Assembly (NCBI GenBank): GCA_910579515.1 | Contig: CAJTUV010000019.1 | Coordinates: 1 to 64,000, forward strand | From: an uncultured Hungatella sp. | Lineage (GTDB): Bacteria; Bacillota; Clostridia; Lachnospirales; Lachnospiraceae | DNA: 64,000 bases | Direction: 5' to 3' | Shown here: piece by piece, positions 56,242-64,000 of the stretch | Layout: every line of letters starts with the position of its first letter | How positions within the stretch are numbered: position 1 is the stretch's first letter | Notes under the pieces: model-generated | The model's input: only the letters and a program-made list of their open reading frames with translations | What the model was told of the DNA's origin: nothing | The model's database searches: none | Translations under genes and position numbers: made by a program

Positions 56242-57111
56242 ATGGAAAACAAAAGAGCAAAAAAACGCAGCATGGCTGTGGAAGTATGGCAGCGTCTGGT
56301 TAAAAATAAAATGGCTATGTTGGGGTTGGCAATCCTGGTTCTTTTAGCGCTGTGCGCCATCTTTGCTGATGTAATCGCAGATTATGAAACCAAGGTTGTC
56401 GCCCAAAATATTGCAAACCGTCTGAAAGGGCCAAGTGCGGAGCACTGGTTTGGAACAGATGAGTTTGGCAGAGATATTTTTGCAAGAATGGTTCATGGCT
56501 CCAGGGTTTCTTTGGTAGTAGGTTTGATTTCCGTGTCTGTGTCCTTAGTCGCAGGAGGTACGTTAGGCGCCTTTGCCGGATTTTATGGCGGAGGAGTGGA
56601 TAATGTGATAATGCGTGTTATGGATATCTTTTTGGCAGTTCCCAGCATCCTTCTGGCTATCACCATTGTGGCGGCTTTGGGCCCCAACCTGGTGAACGTG
56701 ATGCTGGCTATCGGAATTTCCGGCACTCCTGGGTTTGCCCGAATCGTCCGTGCGGCGGTGATGAGTGTGAAAGACCAGGAGTTTGTGGAGGCTTCCAGGG
56801 CTATCGGCGCAAGCAACGCCACCATTATTTTTAGGGAGATCATTCCCAACTGTCTGGCTCCGATTATTGTTCAGTCAACCTTGTCTGTTGCAAGCGCCAT
56901 TTTATCGACAGCTTCCTTAAGTTTTATCGGATTAGGCGTGCAGCCGCCTGACCCAGAATGGGGAGCCATGCTTTCCAGCGGACGGAACTTTCTGCGCGAT
57001 GCAGTGCATTTGACCTTATTCCCAGGATTGGCGATTGTGGTTACCATTCTGGCATTGAATCTGTTGGGCGACGGGCTTCGCGACGCCTTAGACCCAAGAT
57101 TAAAACAGTAG
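56242..57111 (+). CDS. dppC: dipeptide/oligopeptide ABC transporter permease DppC
   Basis: 289 residues, DppC/OppC type: cytoplasmic N-terminus with WQRLVKNKMAMLGL, the HWFGTDEFGRDIFARMVHG segment (in pieces HWFGTDEFGRD, FARMVHG), EAA loop EASRAIGASNATIIF, and the closing NLLGDGLRDALDPRLK. Eleven bp after dppB behind AGGAGGTGAC. Confidence 0.93.
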   Translation: MENKRAKKRSMAVEVWQRLVKNKMAMLGLAILVLLALCAIFADVIADYETKVVAQNIANRLKGPSAEHWFGTDEFGRDIFARMVHGSRVSLVVGLISVSVSLVAGGTLGAFAGFYGGGVDNVIMRVMDIFLAVPSILLAITIVAALGPNLVNVMLAIGISGTPGFARIVRAAVMSVKDQEFVEASRAIGASNATIIFREIIPNCLAPIIVQSTLSVASAILSTASLSFIGLGVQPPDPEWGAMLSSGRNFLRDAVHLTLFPGLAIVVTILALNLLGDGLRDALDPRLKQ

Positions 57112-57122
57112 GGAGGCAGGCT

Positions 57123-58133
57123 ATGGCAGATAAGGATACAAAATATACATTAGAGATCAAAGATTTGCAGGTAAAATATAAAACCATGGACGGCGTGGTG
57201 GAGGCGGTCAATGGAATTGATTTAACCATTGAAAAGGGAAAGACTCTTGGGCTGGTTGGAGAGACCGGCGCAGGGAAGACCACCACGGCTTTGTCCATTC
57301 TCCGGCTGGTTCCGAACCCGCCAGGAGAGATTACAGGGGGAACCATCAACCTGGAAGGAAAGGATTTATTTGCCTACAGCGAAAAGGAGATGGAGACCAT
57401 TCGAGGCGATCAAGTGTCCATGATTTTCCAGGATCCTATGACTTCTTTGAATCCGGTTATCACGGTGGGAGACCAGATTGCGGAAGTAATTCAGCTTCAT
57501 GAAAAGATTGACCAGAAAAAGGCCATGGAAAAGGCCAAAGAGATGTTGGAGATGGTTGGAATCCCTGGCAACCGGGCCTCGGAATATCCCCATCAGTTTT
57601 CCGGCGGCATGAAACAGAGAGTTATTATCGCTATGGCTTTGGTCTGCAATCCTCACCTTTTGATTGCAGACGAGCCGACAACTGCCCTAGACGTCACCAT
57701 TCAGGCACAGGTGCTTGATCTGATGCAGAAATTGAGGGAGAAATATGGTACCTCTATGCTGATGATTACCCATGATCTGGGGATTGTGGCAGAGGTGTGC
57801 GATGACGTCAGTATCATGTACGCAGGACGGATTGTAGAGCATGGCACGCTGGAAGATATTTTTAACAACACCAGTCATCCTTACACAGAGGGACTTTTTG
57901 GTTCTCTGCCCAATATTGAGGACAGAACAGCAGAGTTAAAACCGATTCCCGGCCTTATGCCAGATCCTACGAACCTTCCCGAAGGCTGTGTGTTCCATCC
58001 TCGCTGTAAGTACTGTAAGGAAATATGTAAGTCCCGTGTTCCGGCGGTTACCAGATTGTCAGATTCCCACATTGTGGCCTGTCTGGCATATGAGGAGGGG
58101 ACAGGAGTTACGTTAGGAGGTGACCAGGCATGA
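57123..58133 (+). CDS. dppD: peptide ABC transporter ATPase DppD
   Basis: About 336 residues with Walker A GETGAGKTTTAL, signature FSGGMKQR, Walker B LLIADEPTTALD, and the oligopeptide ATPase C-terminal domain (CVFHPRCKYCKEIC), which carries the Fe-S/cysteine pattern of this family. I chose the ATG at 57123 after GGGAGGCAG; the longer ORF from 56958 lies within dppC. It overlaps dppF by 4 nt. Confidence 0.93.
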   Translation: MADKDTKYTLEIKDLQVKYKTMDGVVEAVNGIDLTIEKGKTLGLVGETGAGKTTTALSILRLVPNPPGEITGGTINLEGKDLFAYSEKEMETIRGDQVSMIFQDPMTSLNPVITVGDQIAEVIQLHEKIDQKKAMEKAKEMLEMVGIPGNRASEYPHQFSGGMKQRVIIAMALVCNPHLLIADEPTTALDVTIQAQVLDLMQKLREKYGTSMLMITHDLGIVAEVCDDVSIMYAGRIVEHGTLEDIFNNTSHPYTEGLFGSLPNIEDRTAELKPIPGLMPDPTNLPEGCVFHPRCKYCKEICKSRVPAVTRLSDSHIVACLAYEEGTGVTLGGDQA

Positions 58134-59086
58134 GCGACGTTTTGTTAGAGGTGAAAAATTTAAAAAAGTATTTTAATACTCCGAACGGAGTGCTTCATGC
58201 AGTGGACGACGTGAGTTTCACCCTGGACAGGGGAAAAACTTTGGGAGTGGTGGGAGAGTCCGGATGCGGAAAGTCTACCACAGGAAGGGCTATTTTGCGT
58301 CTTCATGAACCTACCAGCGGAGAGGTGATTTTTGAAGGCAAGGATATTGCCAAAGCTTCCAATCAGGAGCTGCGCCATCTTCGCTCTCAGATGCAGATTA
58401 TTTTCCAGGACCCCTTTGCCTCCCTAAACCCGAGGAAGACGGTTAGCGAAATCATCGGAGAGCCTCTGCGTTTGTATAAAGTCCACAAAAGCAAACAGGA
58501 GCAGGAAGACCATGTGCTGGAATTGATGGAACTGGTGGGATTGTCGGAACGTCTGGTGAATACGTATCCTCATGAATTGGACGGCGGACGGCGTCAGAGA
58601 ATCGGAATTGCCAGAGCGCTGGCTATGAAGCCCAAATTTATTGTATGCGATGAGCCGGTTTCCGCTTTGGATGTGTCCATTCAGGCACAGATTTTAAACC
58701 TTCTGAAAAAACTTCAAAAAGAATTGGGGCTTACGTATATTTTTATTACCCACGACTTGTCTGTGGTGAATTATTTCTCAGATGAGATTATGGTTATGTA
58801 CCTGGGCAAAGTGGTGGAGCACACAACCTCTGAGCAGTTGTTTGCCCATCCCACTCACCCGTATACCAAGGCGCTGTTGTCTGCCATTCCCGTGCCAAGG
58901 CTGGGCGTAAAACAGGAGCGGATTTTACTTAAGGGTGAGATTACTTCTCCGATTAATCCTAAGCCAGGCTGCCGTTTTGCTCCAAGATGCGAGTATGCAC
59001 AGCAATGCTGCTTTGAGCAGACGCCAGAGCTTAAAGAGAATGAAAAGGGACACCATGTGGCCTGTCATTTTGCGGATAAGTTTTAA
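58130..59086 (+). CDS. dppF: peptide ABC transporter ATPase DppF
   Basis: 318 residues. Walker A GESGCGKSTTGR, Q-loop IIFQDPFASLNPR, Walker B FIVCDEPVSALD, C-terminal cysteine domain (CRFAPRCEYAQQCC). The signature reads LDGGRRQR rather than LSGGxxQR, a substitution also common in Firmicutes DppF proteins. ATG overlaps the dppD stop. It forms the ATPase heterodimer with DppD. Confidence 0.93.
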   Translation: MSDVLLEVKNLKKYFNTPNGVLHAVDDVSFTLDRGKTLGVVGESGCGKSTTGRAILRLHEPTSGEVIFEGKDIAKASNQELRHLRSQMQIIFQDPFASLNPRKTVSEIIGEPLRLYKVHKSKQEQEDHVLELMELVGLSERLVNTYPHELDGGRRQRIGIARALAMKPKFIVCDEPVSALDVSIQAQILNLLKKLQKELGLTYIFITHDLSVVNYFSDEIMVMYLGKVVEHTTSEQLFAHPTHPYTKALLSAIPVPRLGVKQERILLKGEITSPINPKPGCRFAPRCEYAQQCCFEQTPELKENEKGHHVACHFADKF

Positions 59087-59095
59087 GGAGACATT

Positions 59096-60136
59096 ATGGA
59101 ATATAAGATTGATGATCAATTTATGTTAGACTGCTTAAAGGAGCTGATCAACACTCCAAGCCCGGTCAGTTATTATGAAGAGATTAATCCGGTTATTGAA
59201 AAATACGGCGCAATGCTGGGACAGACGGTGACATATGACAGAAAGCACACTGCCTACATTACTCTGGAGGGAGAGGACAATTCCAAAACTGTGATGGTAG
59301 GAGGTCATCTGGACACCATTGGCATGATTGTGAGGAAGATTGATGATGACGGCTGTCTGCGCATCCGCCAGTTGGGCGGTCAGAACTTTTACAGTTTAGA
59401 TGGAGAGACGGTTTACGTGGTTACCAGGGAGGGCAAAAAGTACAGCGGCTTGATGGTCTGCCAGTCCCATTCCACCCATGTGTTTGACGACGCCCGCAGT
59501 TTAGAGCGAAATGAAACAACGATGCTGATTAGCCTTGATGAAGACGTTCATACGAAGGAGGAGGTGCTGGCCCTTGGAATCCGCCATGGAGATTTGATTT
59601 ATCCAGAACCTCATTTTCAGTATACGGAAAAAGGGTATGTGAAATCCAGATTTTTGGACGACAAGGCGGCTGTGGCAGCCATCTTGGCTATGGTGAAATG
59701 CTTAAAGGATCAGGATTTAAAGCCGAAATATCGGACGATTCTGGCTTTTCCTCATTATGAGGAGATTGGTCACGGCGGAGCTTATATTCCACCAGAGGTT
59801 GAAGAGTTTGTGGCTGTGGACATTGGACTGATTGGTCCTGACTATGACGGAAACGAAAAGACTGTCAGCATCTGCTGTAAGGATTTTGCCACTCCGTATG
59901 ACAGGGAACTGACTACAAGGTTAATCAATCAGGCAGGGAAAGCAGAATGTGACTATGCCGTGGATATTTTCTACCGCTATGGAACAGACGGAAGCGCGGC
60001 GCTGAAATGCGGAAATAATGTGTATGCGGCCGCCTTTGGAATGCCGGTGTATGGAAGCCATGGAATCGAAAGGACCCATTTAAAAGGGCTCCAGAATACG
60101 GCGAAATTGATTACGGCGTATGTGATGGACCTATAG
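59096..60136 (+). CDS. M42-family metallopeptidase (second copy)
   Basis: 346 residues, paralogous to the protein at 52510 along its whole length, with shared NTPSPVSYYEE, GGHLDTIG, FLDDKA, PHYEEIGHGG and SHGIERTH motifs; the metal ligands are conserved. It follows dppF by 9 bp and precedes the terminator, so it closes the peptide-uptake operon. The two copies may differ in peptide preference or form mixed oligomers. Likely origin by duplication around the transporter genes. Confidence 0.88.
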   Translation: MEYKIDDQFMLDCLKELINTPSPVSYYEEINPVIEKYGAMLGQTVTYDRKHTAYITLEGEDNSKTVMVGGHLDTIGMIVRKIDDDGCLRIRQLGGQNFYSLDGETVYVVTREGKKYSGLMVCQSHSTHVFDDARSLERNETTMLISLDEDVHTKEEVLALGIRHGDLIYPEPHFQYTEKGYVKSRFLDDKAAVAAILAMVKCLKDQDLKPKYRTILAFPHYEEIGHGGAYIPPEVEEFVAVDIGLIGPDYDGNEKTVSICCKDFATPYDRELTTRLINQAGKAECDYAVDIFYRYGTDGSAALKCGNNVYAAAFGMPVYGSHGIERTHLKGLQNTAKLITAYVMDL

Positions 60137-60143
60137 GAAATGA

Positions 60144-60185
60144 AAAAAGCTCTGTCCTGGATAAAATCCTTGGGCAGAGCTTTTT
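60144..60185 (+). terminator. terminator of the peptide-uptake operon
   Basis: AAAAAGCTCTGTCC (60144-60157) pairs with GGGCAGAGCTTTTT (60172-60185) with one G-T pair and T tail. It lies between convergent genes and can work for both strands. Confidence 0.88.
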
Positions 60186-60206
60186 AAGTCCTGTGTAACT
60201 ATATGC

Positions 60207-61679
60207 TTACTCCCACACCACAGGCGTAGGCCGGTTGGGAGAAAAGATGTCTTCTGAACGGAACAAATCGTCCAGTTTCCGTTTTGACGTATCGCTTCCT
60301 GCTTCAATATCCTTCCACATGCGGAAGCCATCCAGATTTCGCCGTCCCTGTCTTAAAAAGTCTTTTCCAATCTGAATCCAGTACTGGCTGGAATCAACAT
60401 TACAGAAATAGCGGAACCCTAAATTCCACAGATAGTCAAATCTGGGATTCTCGTGAGTGTATGGGTGCCAGTCTCCTACATCGGCTCCAAAGGGGAACAG
60501 AATGATATCCGTGGGTCCAATGAGGGATTCCACCTCGTTTTCCCATTTATTAGAGTCTGTGGTAAATTTATCAAAGTCAATATTTCCCAAATCCCGATGG
60601 CCCCAGCTGTGAGATGCCAGCTCCCATCCGTTATCTCTCAGACACTGAGCCACAGCCGCCGCAGTCTGGCGGTCCTGCTCATAGGTGGGAGATTCGCTGT
60701 AGGAGGCGGCTGTTCGGTAGCCTAAAATTCCCTGGTATCCTGTAAAGGCGATGACAGCCCTTGCGCCTCTGTAGGAAAAGTCTGGGTGCTCCTGTATAAA
60801 ATCCTCTAAAAGAGGAACCAGATCATAGGAACCTCTTGAGGTAGTTCCGTCATCCATTTCCATCTCGCAGGTAGGCTTTCCGTCGTCTCCGATGACCATG
60901 CGGGTGGCGAAGCCGTCCCCTTTCATGTAATCGTAATAACACACGTCGTCCTGAGACATGACGAAGGCCTGTTTCCCCTCTGGCAGTAAAATCGTTCCCC
61001 GCTCCAGCTGGACGGAACCGTCTTCCCCTGTCACCTCATGGGCAATATCATGGAGGCGGACCAGGACAAAGCCTTTGTCGTACATGATTTGGAGCATTTT
61101 CAAAAATTCGTCTTTGGTGGTCATGACTTGATTGTAACCTTTTTCGTCTTCGTCGCCATCAAAGGCTTTACTCTCATCTATTACTAAGGTGTGAAAGAAC
61201 ACATGAGTAATTTTGGTCAAATCGTAAGGCTGCAGGGTGGTTTTTATTTGCTCATACTCAGCAACAGCTGCATCTACCCGCTCGTCTCGTCCATAATATT
61301 CGGAATTTTTCAGCATGTCTATGGCAGTATCATAATCGTAACCGGCCGCTATAAACTGTGCATCCTCCAATAAGTCGCTGACTCCAGCCATGATTTCAAA
61401 GGAGATGGGCGCCGAAGTTTCTTCGTTCTGGGTAGAATCTGCAGATTCACCGGACGTGGAATCAGAGGAAGATTCACCGACGCCGCTTGTGCTCGATATG
61501 GAAGATCCCATTCGTTGTTTTTGGCCGTTAAGCTGCTTTATAATGATAAAAATACCACATCCGATGATCCCTGCCAGCAAAATTCCTAAGAGAAGAAATG
61601 GTAACTTTTTATTTAGTTCCCTTCTCCTGCGCTGCGCCATCCGTCTGTGGTAATCACGCTGACTATTGTGTTGTTTCAT
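60207..61679 (-). CDS. membrane-anchored polysaccharide-deacetylase-like protein
   Basis: 490 residues. A basic cytoplasmic N-terminus, one membrane helix (about 27-47), a Ser/Thr-rich linker (57-90), a helical segment, then a NodB-homology (CE4) domain: Asp244-Asp245 in SQDDVCYYDY and His357/His361 in SHSWGHRDL. The insert between the first Asp pair and the His motif is longer than in simple CE4 deacetylases. Such proteins remove acetyl groups from peptidoglycan or surface glycans outside the membrane. It is next to a D,D-carboxypeptidase gene, so cell-wall modification fits. The ATG at 61679 follows GATCGAGG. Confidence 0.82.
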   Translation of the reverse strand: MKQHNSQRDYHRRMAQRRRRELNKKLPFLLLGILLAGIIGCGIFIIIKQLNGQKQRMGSSISSTSGVGESSSDSTSGESADSTQNEETSAPISFEIMAGVSDLLEDAQFIAAGYDYDTAIDMLKNSEYYGRDERVDAAVAEYEQIKTTLQPYDLTKITHVFFHTLVIDESKAFDGDEDEKGYNQVMTTKDEFLKMLQIMYDKGFVLVRLHDIAHEVTGEDGSVQLERGTILLPEGKQAFVMSQDDVCYYDYMKGDGFATRMVIGDDGKPTCEMEMDDGTTSRGSYDLVPLLEDFIQEHPDFSYRGARAVIAFTGYQGILGYRTAASYSESPTYEQDRQTAAAVAQCLRDNGWELASHSWGHRDLGNIDFDKFTTDSNKWENEVESLIGPTDIILFPFGADVGDWHPYTHENPRFDYLWNLGFRYFCNVDSSQYWIQIGKDFLRQGRRNLDGFRMWKDIEAGSDTSKRKLDDLFRSEDIFSPNRPTPVVWE

Positions 61680-61728
61680 GATATACCTCGATCTTTAAGA
61701 GACTTTTTTCGTATGGTTGTTGATGTTT

Positions 61729-61758
61729 AGTATAGCACAAAGTTTGGGAAAATGTAAA
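61729..61758 (-). promoter_or_regulatory. promoter of the deacetylase-like gene
   Basis: Minus strand: TTTACA (plus 61753-61758), 18-nt spacer, TATACT (plus 61729-61734), about 50 bp before the start codon. Confidence 0.6.
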
Positions 61759-61994
61759 TGCCTGAATTGGAAAATATTCAGTTAATATTTGAAACCAACA
61801 TTTAATATTTTTAACACTTTATGTAATTAATTTGAATTGAGCCTTTGCAACCGTCATTTTTAGTAGATAACTTGGTTTTATACTGGCCGAATTTGCTCAT
61901 TAGCAGATATTGACATACAATAGCCAAAAAGGATAGGAATATCTGAGGCCAGGATTCCCATACATTAGTATGAGAATGAAATCTGGAGGATGGA
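61759..61994. other. AT-rich divergent intergenic region
   Basis: No gene or strong hairpin is seen. A TTGACA at 61910-61915 with TAGGAA 18 bases downstream (61934-61939) is a weak candidate promoter for the carboxypeptidase gene. GGAGGATGG directly precedes that gene's ATG. Confidence 0.4.
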
Positions 61995-63347
61995 ATGAAA
62001 CAAGTTATAAGCCAGATGATAACATGGTGTACGGCTCTGTCCCTCTGCCTGACTGGACCGACGGCGGCTAAGGCAGGAAATCACATTCAAACGACAGAGC
62101 CTGTGATTGAGGCGGGCAGCAGTGTGGTAGAAGCGGCACAGCACATACCAGATAGCCAGCTAACAGAAACTCAAGTAACAGTATCAGAGGAGCAAGGCAG
62201 CCAGGGAGAACAGAATGGATACTTAAACGGGCCGGACATTTCCGCTCCATCTGCTGTGCTAATGGAAGCCTCCACAGGCCAGATCATTTACGAGAAGAAT
62301 GGAGATGAGAAGAGAAGTCCGGCCAGCATTACAAAAATTATGACCTTGATTCTAATTTTTGATGCCCTGGAGAATGGAAAGATTCAGATGACGGATCAGG
62401 TGGTGACCAGCGCCTACGCCAAATCCATGGGGGGCTCTCAGGTGTTTTTAGAGGAGGGCGAGGTACAGACTGTGGAGACGTTAATCAAGTGCATTGTGGT
62501 GGCTTCGGGCAATGACGCCAGTGTGGCAATGGCGGAATACATTGCAGGAGACGAGAAAACCTTTGTAGACATGATGAACCAGCGGGCCCAGGGCTTAGGT
62601 ATGTCCAATACGCATTTTGAGGATTGCTGTGGACTGACAGAGTCCCCAACTCATGTCACTTCTGCAAAAGATATTGCTATTATGTCCAGGGAACTGATTA
62701 ACCGCTATCCGCAGATTCATAATTACTCTACGATTTGGATGGATACCATCACCCATGTGACAAATCAGGGAACGAAGGAGTTTGGCCTGTCCAATACGAA
62801 TAAGCTGTTAAAAATGGCCACAAATTTTCAGGTAACGGGTCTAAAGACCGGCTCCACCTCCATTGCAAAGTATTGCCTGTCTGCAACTGCAGAAAAAGAC
62901 GGGGTCCGATTGATTGCCGCGATTATGGCGGCTCCGGATTTCAGAGTAAGGTTTACGGAGGCAGCCACACTTTTAAATTATGGATATGCAAACTGCAGGC
63001 TTTACGAGGATAAGGAACCGCCGTCTCTTCCTTTGATGCAGGTAGATAATGGAGTGGAAGATGAGGTGGCTCTTCAGTACGGAGAGATATTTTCGTTTTT
63101 GGGACTAAAGGGAGAAGATTTTTCAAATGTAGAAAGAAAACTGCTTTTGGAACCATCTATGCCTGCACCTATTGAACTGGGACAGAAGGCAGGGGTTTTG
63201 GAATACTGGCTGAACGGAGAAAAAATAGGAGAAGTTTCCGTGTTGACAGCGGGAAGCGTGAAGGCGGCTGCCTATACGGATTATCTAAAGAAAATGCTGA
63301 AAACTTGGTGGGACTTGGCTGAGAAAAAGAAGACAAAGGAAGAATAG
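61995..63347 (+). CDS. serine D-Ala-D-Ala carboxypeptidase (PBP5/DacA type, S11)
   Basis: 450 residues. Signal peptide (about 1-27), a ~50-residue Ser/Thr/Glu-rich linker, then the S11 transpeptidase fold with all three motifs: Ser111-x-x-Lys114 (SITK), Ser171-Gly-Asn173 (SGN) and Lys284-Thr-Gly (KTG). A C-terminal PBP5-type beta domain and an amphipathic end (YLKKMLKTWWDL, about residues 433-444) that would attach to the membrane follow. It trims the terminal D-Ala from peptidoglycan stem peptides. It lies beside the deacetylase-like gene, divergently transcribed. Confidence 0.92.
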   Translation: MKQVISQMITWCTALSLCLTGPTAAKAGNHIQTTEPVIEAGSSVVEAAQHIPDSQLTETQVTVSEEQGSQGEQNGYLNGPDISAPSAVLMEASTGQIIYEKNGDEKRSPASITKIMTLILIFDALENGKIQMTDQVVTSAYAKSMGGSQVFLEEGEVQTVETLIKCIVVASGNDASVAMAEYIAGDEKTFVDMMNQRAQGLGMSNTHFEDCCGLTESPTHVTSAKDIAIMSRELINRYPQIHNYSTIWMDTITHVTNQGTKEFGLSNTNKLLKMATNFQVTGLKTGSTSIAKYCLSATAEKDGVRLIAAIMAAPDFRVRFTEAATLLNYGYANCRLYEDKEPPSLPLMQVDNGVEDEVALQYGEIFSFLGLKGEDFSNVERKLLLEPSMPAPIELGQKAGVLEYWLNGEKIGEVSVLTAGSVKAAAYTDYLKKMLKTWWDLAEKKKTKEE

Positions 63348-63350
63348 AAC

Positions 63351-63391
63351 GGCTGCAAGCCGACGGTAATTTGTCGGCTTGCAGCCACATT
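63351..63391. terminator. bidirectional terminator
   Basis: Perfect 14-bp stem: GGCTGCAAGCCGAC (63351-63364) with GTCGGCTTGCAGCC (63373-63386), then ACATTTTT on the plus strand. It separates the carboxypeptidase gene from the convergent binding-protein gene. Confidence 0.9.
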
Positions 63392-63392
63392 T

Positions 63393-64000
63393 TTATTTTG
63401 CAGCCTCGGAAAAATTGGTGATTACTAAATCTTCATACGGAACCCGGGCAGGAAGCTCTCCGGCCTCTTCCAGAATGTTCAAAAGCAGTTCAAAGCTTTC
63501 TTTTTCAAACACCGTGTCTTCTTTCCATGTGTCCTGCTGTTTATAGCGGTCTACGATTATGGCGATGTTTTCCAGTTCGGTTTCCTTAAACTGAGGCTGA
63601 ATCACTTTGGCGATTTCCTCGGCTGAGTGGCTGTTTACATAATCCATTCCCTTTTGAATTGCATTGGTGAACTTTTGAATCACCTCAGGGTTTTCCTTTA
63701 TATAGCTTTGCTTTGCACTGTAAGCAGTATAGGGCACATAGCCAGAATCGGTTCCTAAAGAAGCGACCACATAGCCGTCTTTTGCGGTTTCCAGACCAGT
63801 GGCAAAAGGCTCAAATTCCACCGTGTAATCGGCTGTGCTGCTTGTAAATGCAGCCGCTGTGAGGCCGAAGGAAATGCTTTGGTCAATGGAGAGGTCGGTC
63901 TTGGGGTCAATGCCGTTTTTTTTCAGAATATATTCAAAAACCATTTCCGGCATACCGCCAGTCTGCCCTAGCATGATGAATATTTTTTCCACACTCGTCA
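63393..64000 (-). CDS. NitT/TauT-type ABC substrate-binding protein, 3' part only
   Basis: The last ~202 residues of a binding protein; the frame is open to the window edge, so the N-terminus and signal peptide lie outside. It has the SsuA/NMT1-like segment GQTGGMPEMVFEYILKKNGI (in pieces TGGMPEM, FEYILKKNG), then FGLTAAAFTSSTADYTVEFEP and PYTAYSAKQSYI. A GTG near the edge could be mistaken for a start but falls inside the conserved fold. Same broad family as the lipoprotein at 19680. Substrate unknown. Confidence 0.75.
   Translation of the reverse strand, partial: TSVEKIFIMLGQTGGMPEMVFEYILKKNGIDPKTDLSIDQSISFGLTAAAFTSSTADYTVEFEPFATGLETAKDGYVVASLGTDSGYVPYTAYSAKQSYIKENPEVIQKFTNAIQKGMDYVNSHSAEEIAKVIQPQFKETELENIAIIVDRYKQQDTWKEDTVFEKESFELLLNILEEAGELPARVPYEDLVITNFSEAAK

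Overview
The window comes from a low- to mid-GC anaerobic member of the Bacillota, most likely a gut Lachnospiraceae (Clostridium cluster XIVa type). The grounds are four different [FeFe]-hydrogenases in about 18 kb, an NADH-linked HydABC-type electron-bifurcating operon, an indirect Asn-tRNA route (archaeal-type AspRS plus GatCAB) under a T-box, clostridial lipoprotein and ABC-transporter operons, strong GGAGG-type ribosome binding sites, and no respiratory chain genes. Species cannot be fixed from sequence reading alone. No CRISPR array, integrase, transposase or prophage was seen; only a small degraded coding trace near the left end and compact palindromic repeats hint at mobile DNA.

Layout. 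1-2.1 kb: a small orphan ORF and a WYL/YafY-type regulator divergent from a YciI-like gene across a perfect operator palindrome. 2.1-7.6 kb (minus strand): a sugar CUT1 ABC importer with an alpha/beta-hydrolase, and a ROK-type regulator. 7.7-9.8 kb: a palindromic repeat element, then a PadR - HAAS/DUF1700 - exported protein operon. 9.8-11.8 kb: MATE exporter plus MntP. 11.85-16.8 kb: T-box - aspS2 - gatCAB. 16.8-18.3 kb: an apparent tRNA operon (Gln, Lys, Leu) with an acyltransferase-3 gene embedded in it. 18.3-20.8 kb: a NitT/TauT-type ABC importer. 20.9-25.7 kb: [2Fe-2S] protein, PAS-containing sensory hydrogenase, SpoIIE-type phosphatase, group B-like hydrogenase. 25.7-30.4 kb: an ABC-2 exporter with a large surface protein. 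30.4-35.5 kb (minus): the NADH-dependent hydrogenase operon with an embedded GHKL ATPase gene. 35.7-40.3 kb: DRTGG protein, RsbW/RsbT-like ATPase, divergent group D-like hydrogenase, second DRTGG protein, PHP protein, PatB-type C-S lyase. 40.4-50.2 kb: an accessory-looking island with two XRE regulators, a broken gene, two unrecognised genes, a sacsin/HSP90-like ATPase with a C-terminal PD-(D/E)XK-like DUF3883 region, and a three-domain RNA kinase-phosphatase-ligase. 50.2-52.4 kb: two G3E (CobW-like) GTPases, one with a His/Cys tandem repeat. 52.5-60.1 kb: a Dpp/Opp peptide importer bracketed by two paralogous M42 peptidases. 60.2-64 kb: polysaccharide deacetylase-like protein, D,D-carboxypeptidase, and the 3' part of another NitT-type binding protein.

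How it works together. The hydrogenase block has a catalytic HydABC set, a second catalytic-looking hydrogenase and two hydrogenases built like sensors. The sensors sit next to a PP2C phosphatase, GHKL ATPases, DRTGG and PHP proteins, so the region reads as hydrogen metabolism coupled to a hydrogen- or redox-sensing phospho-signalling circuit. The most novel-looking locus is 44677-50165: a GHKL ATPase/nuclease-like protein translationally coupled (4-nt overlap) to an enzyme carrying all three RNA end-healing and sealing activities. It could be an uncharacterised RNA damage-and-repair or defence system. This is inference from domain content and gene coupling.
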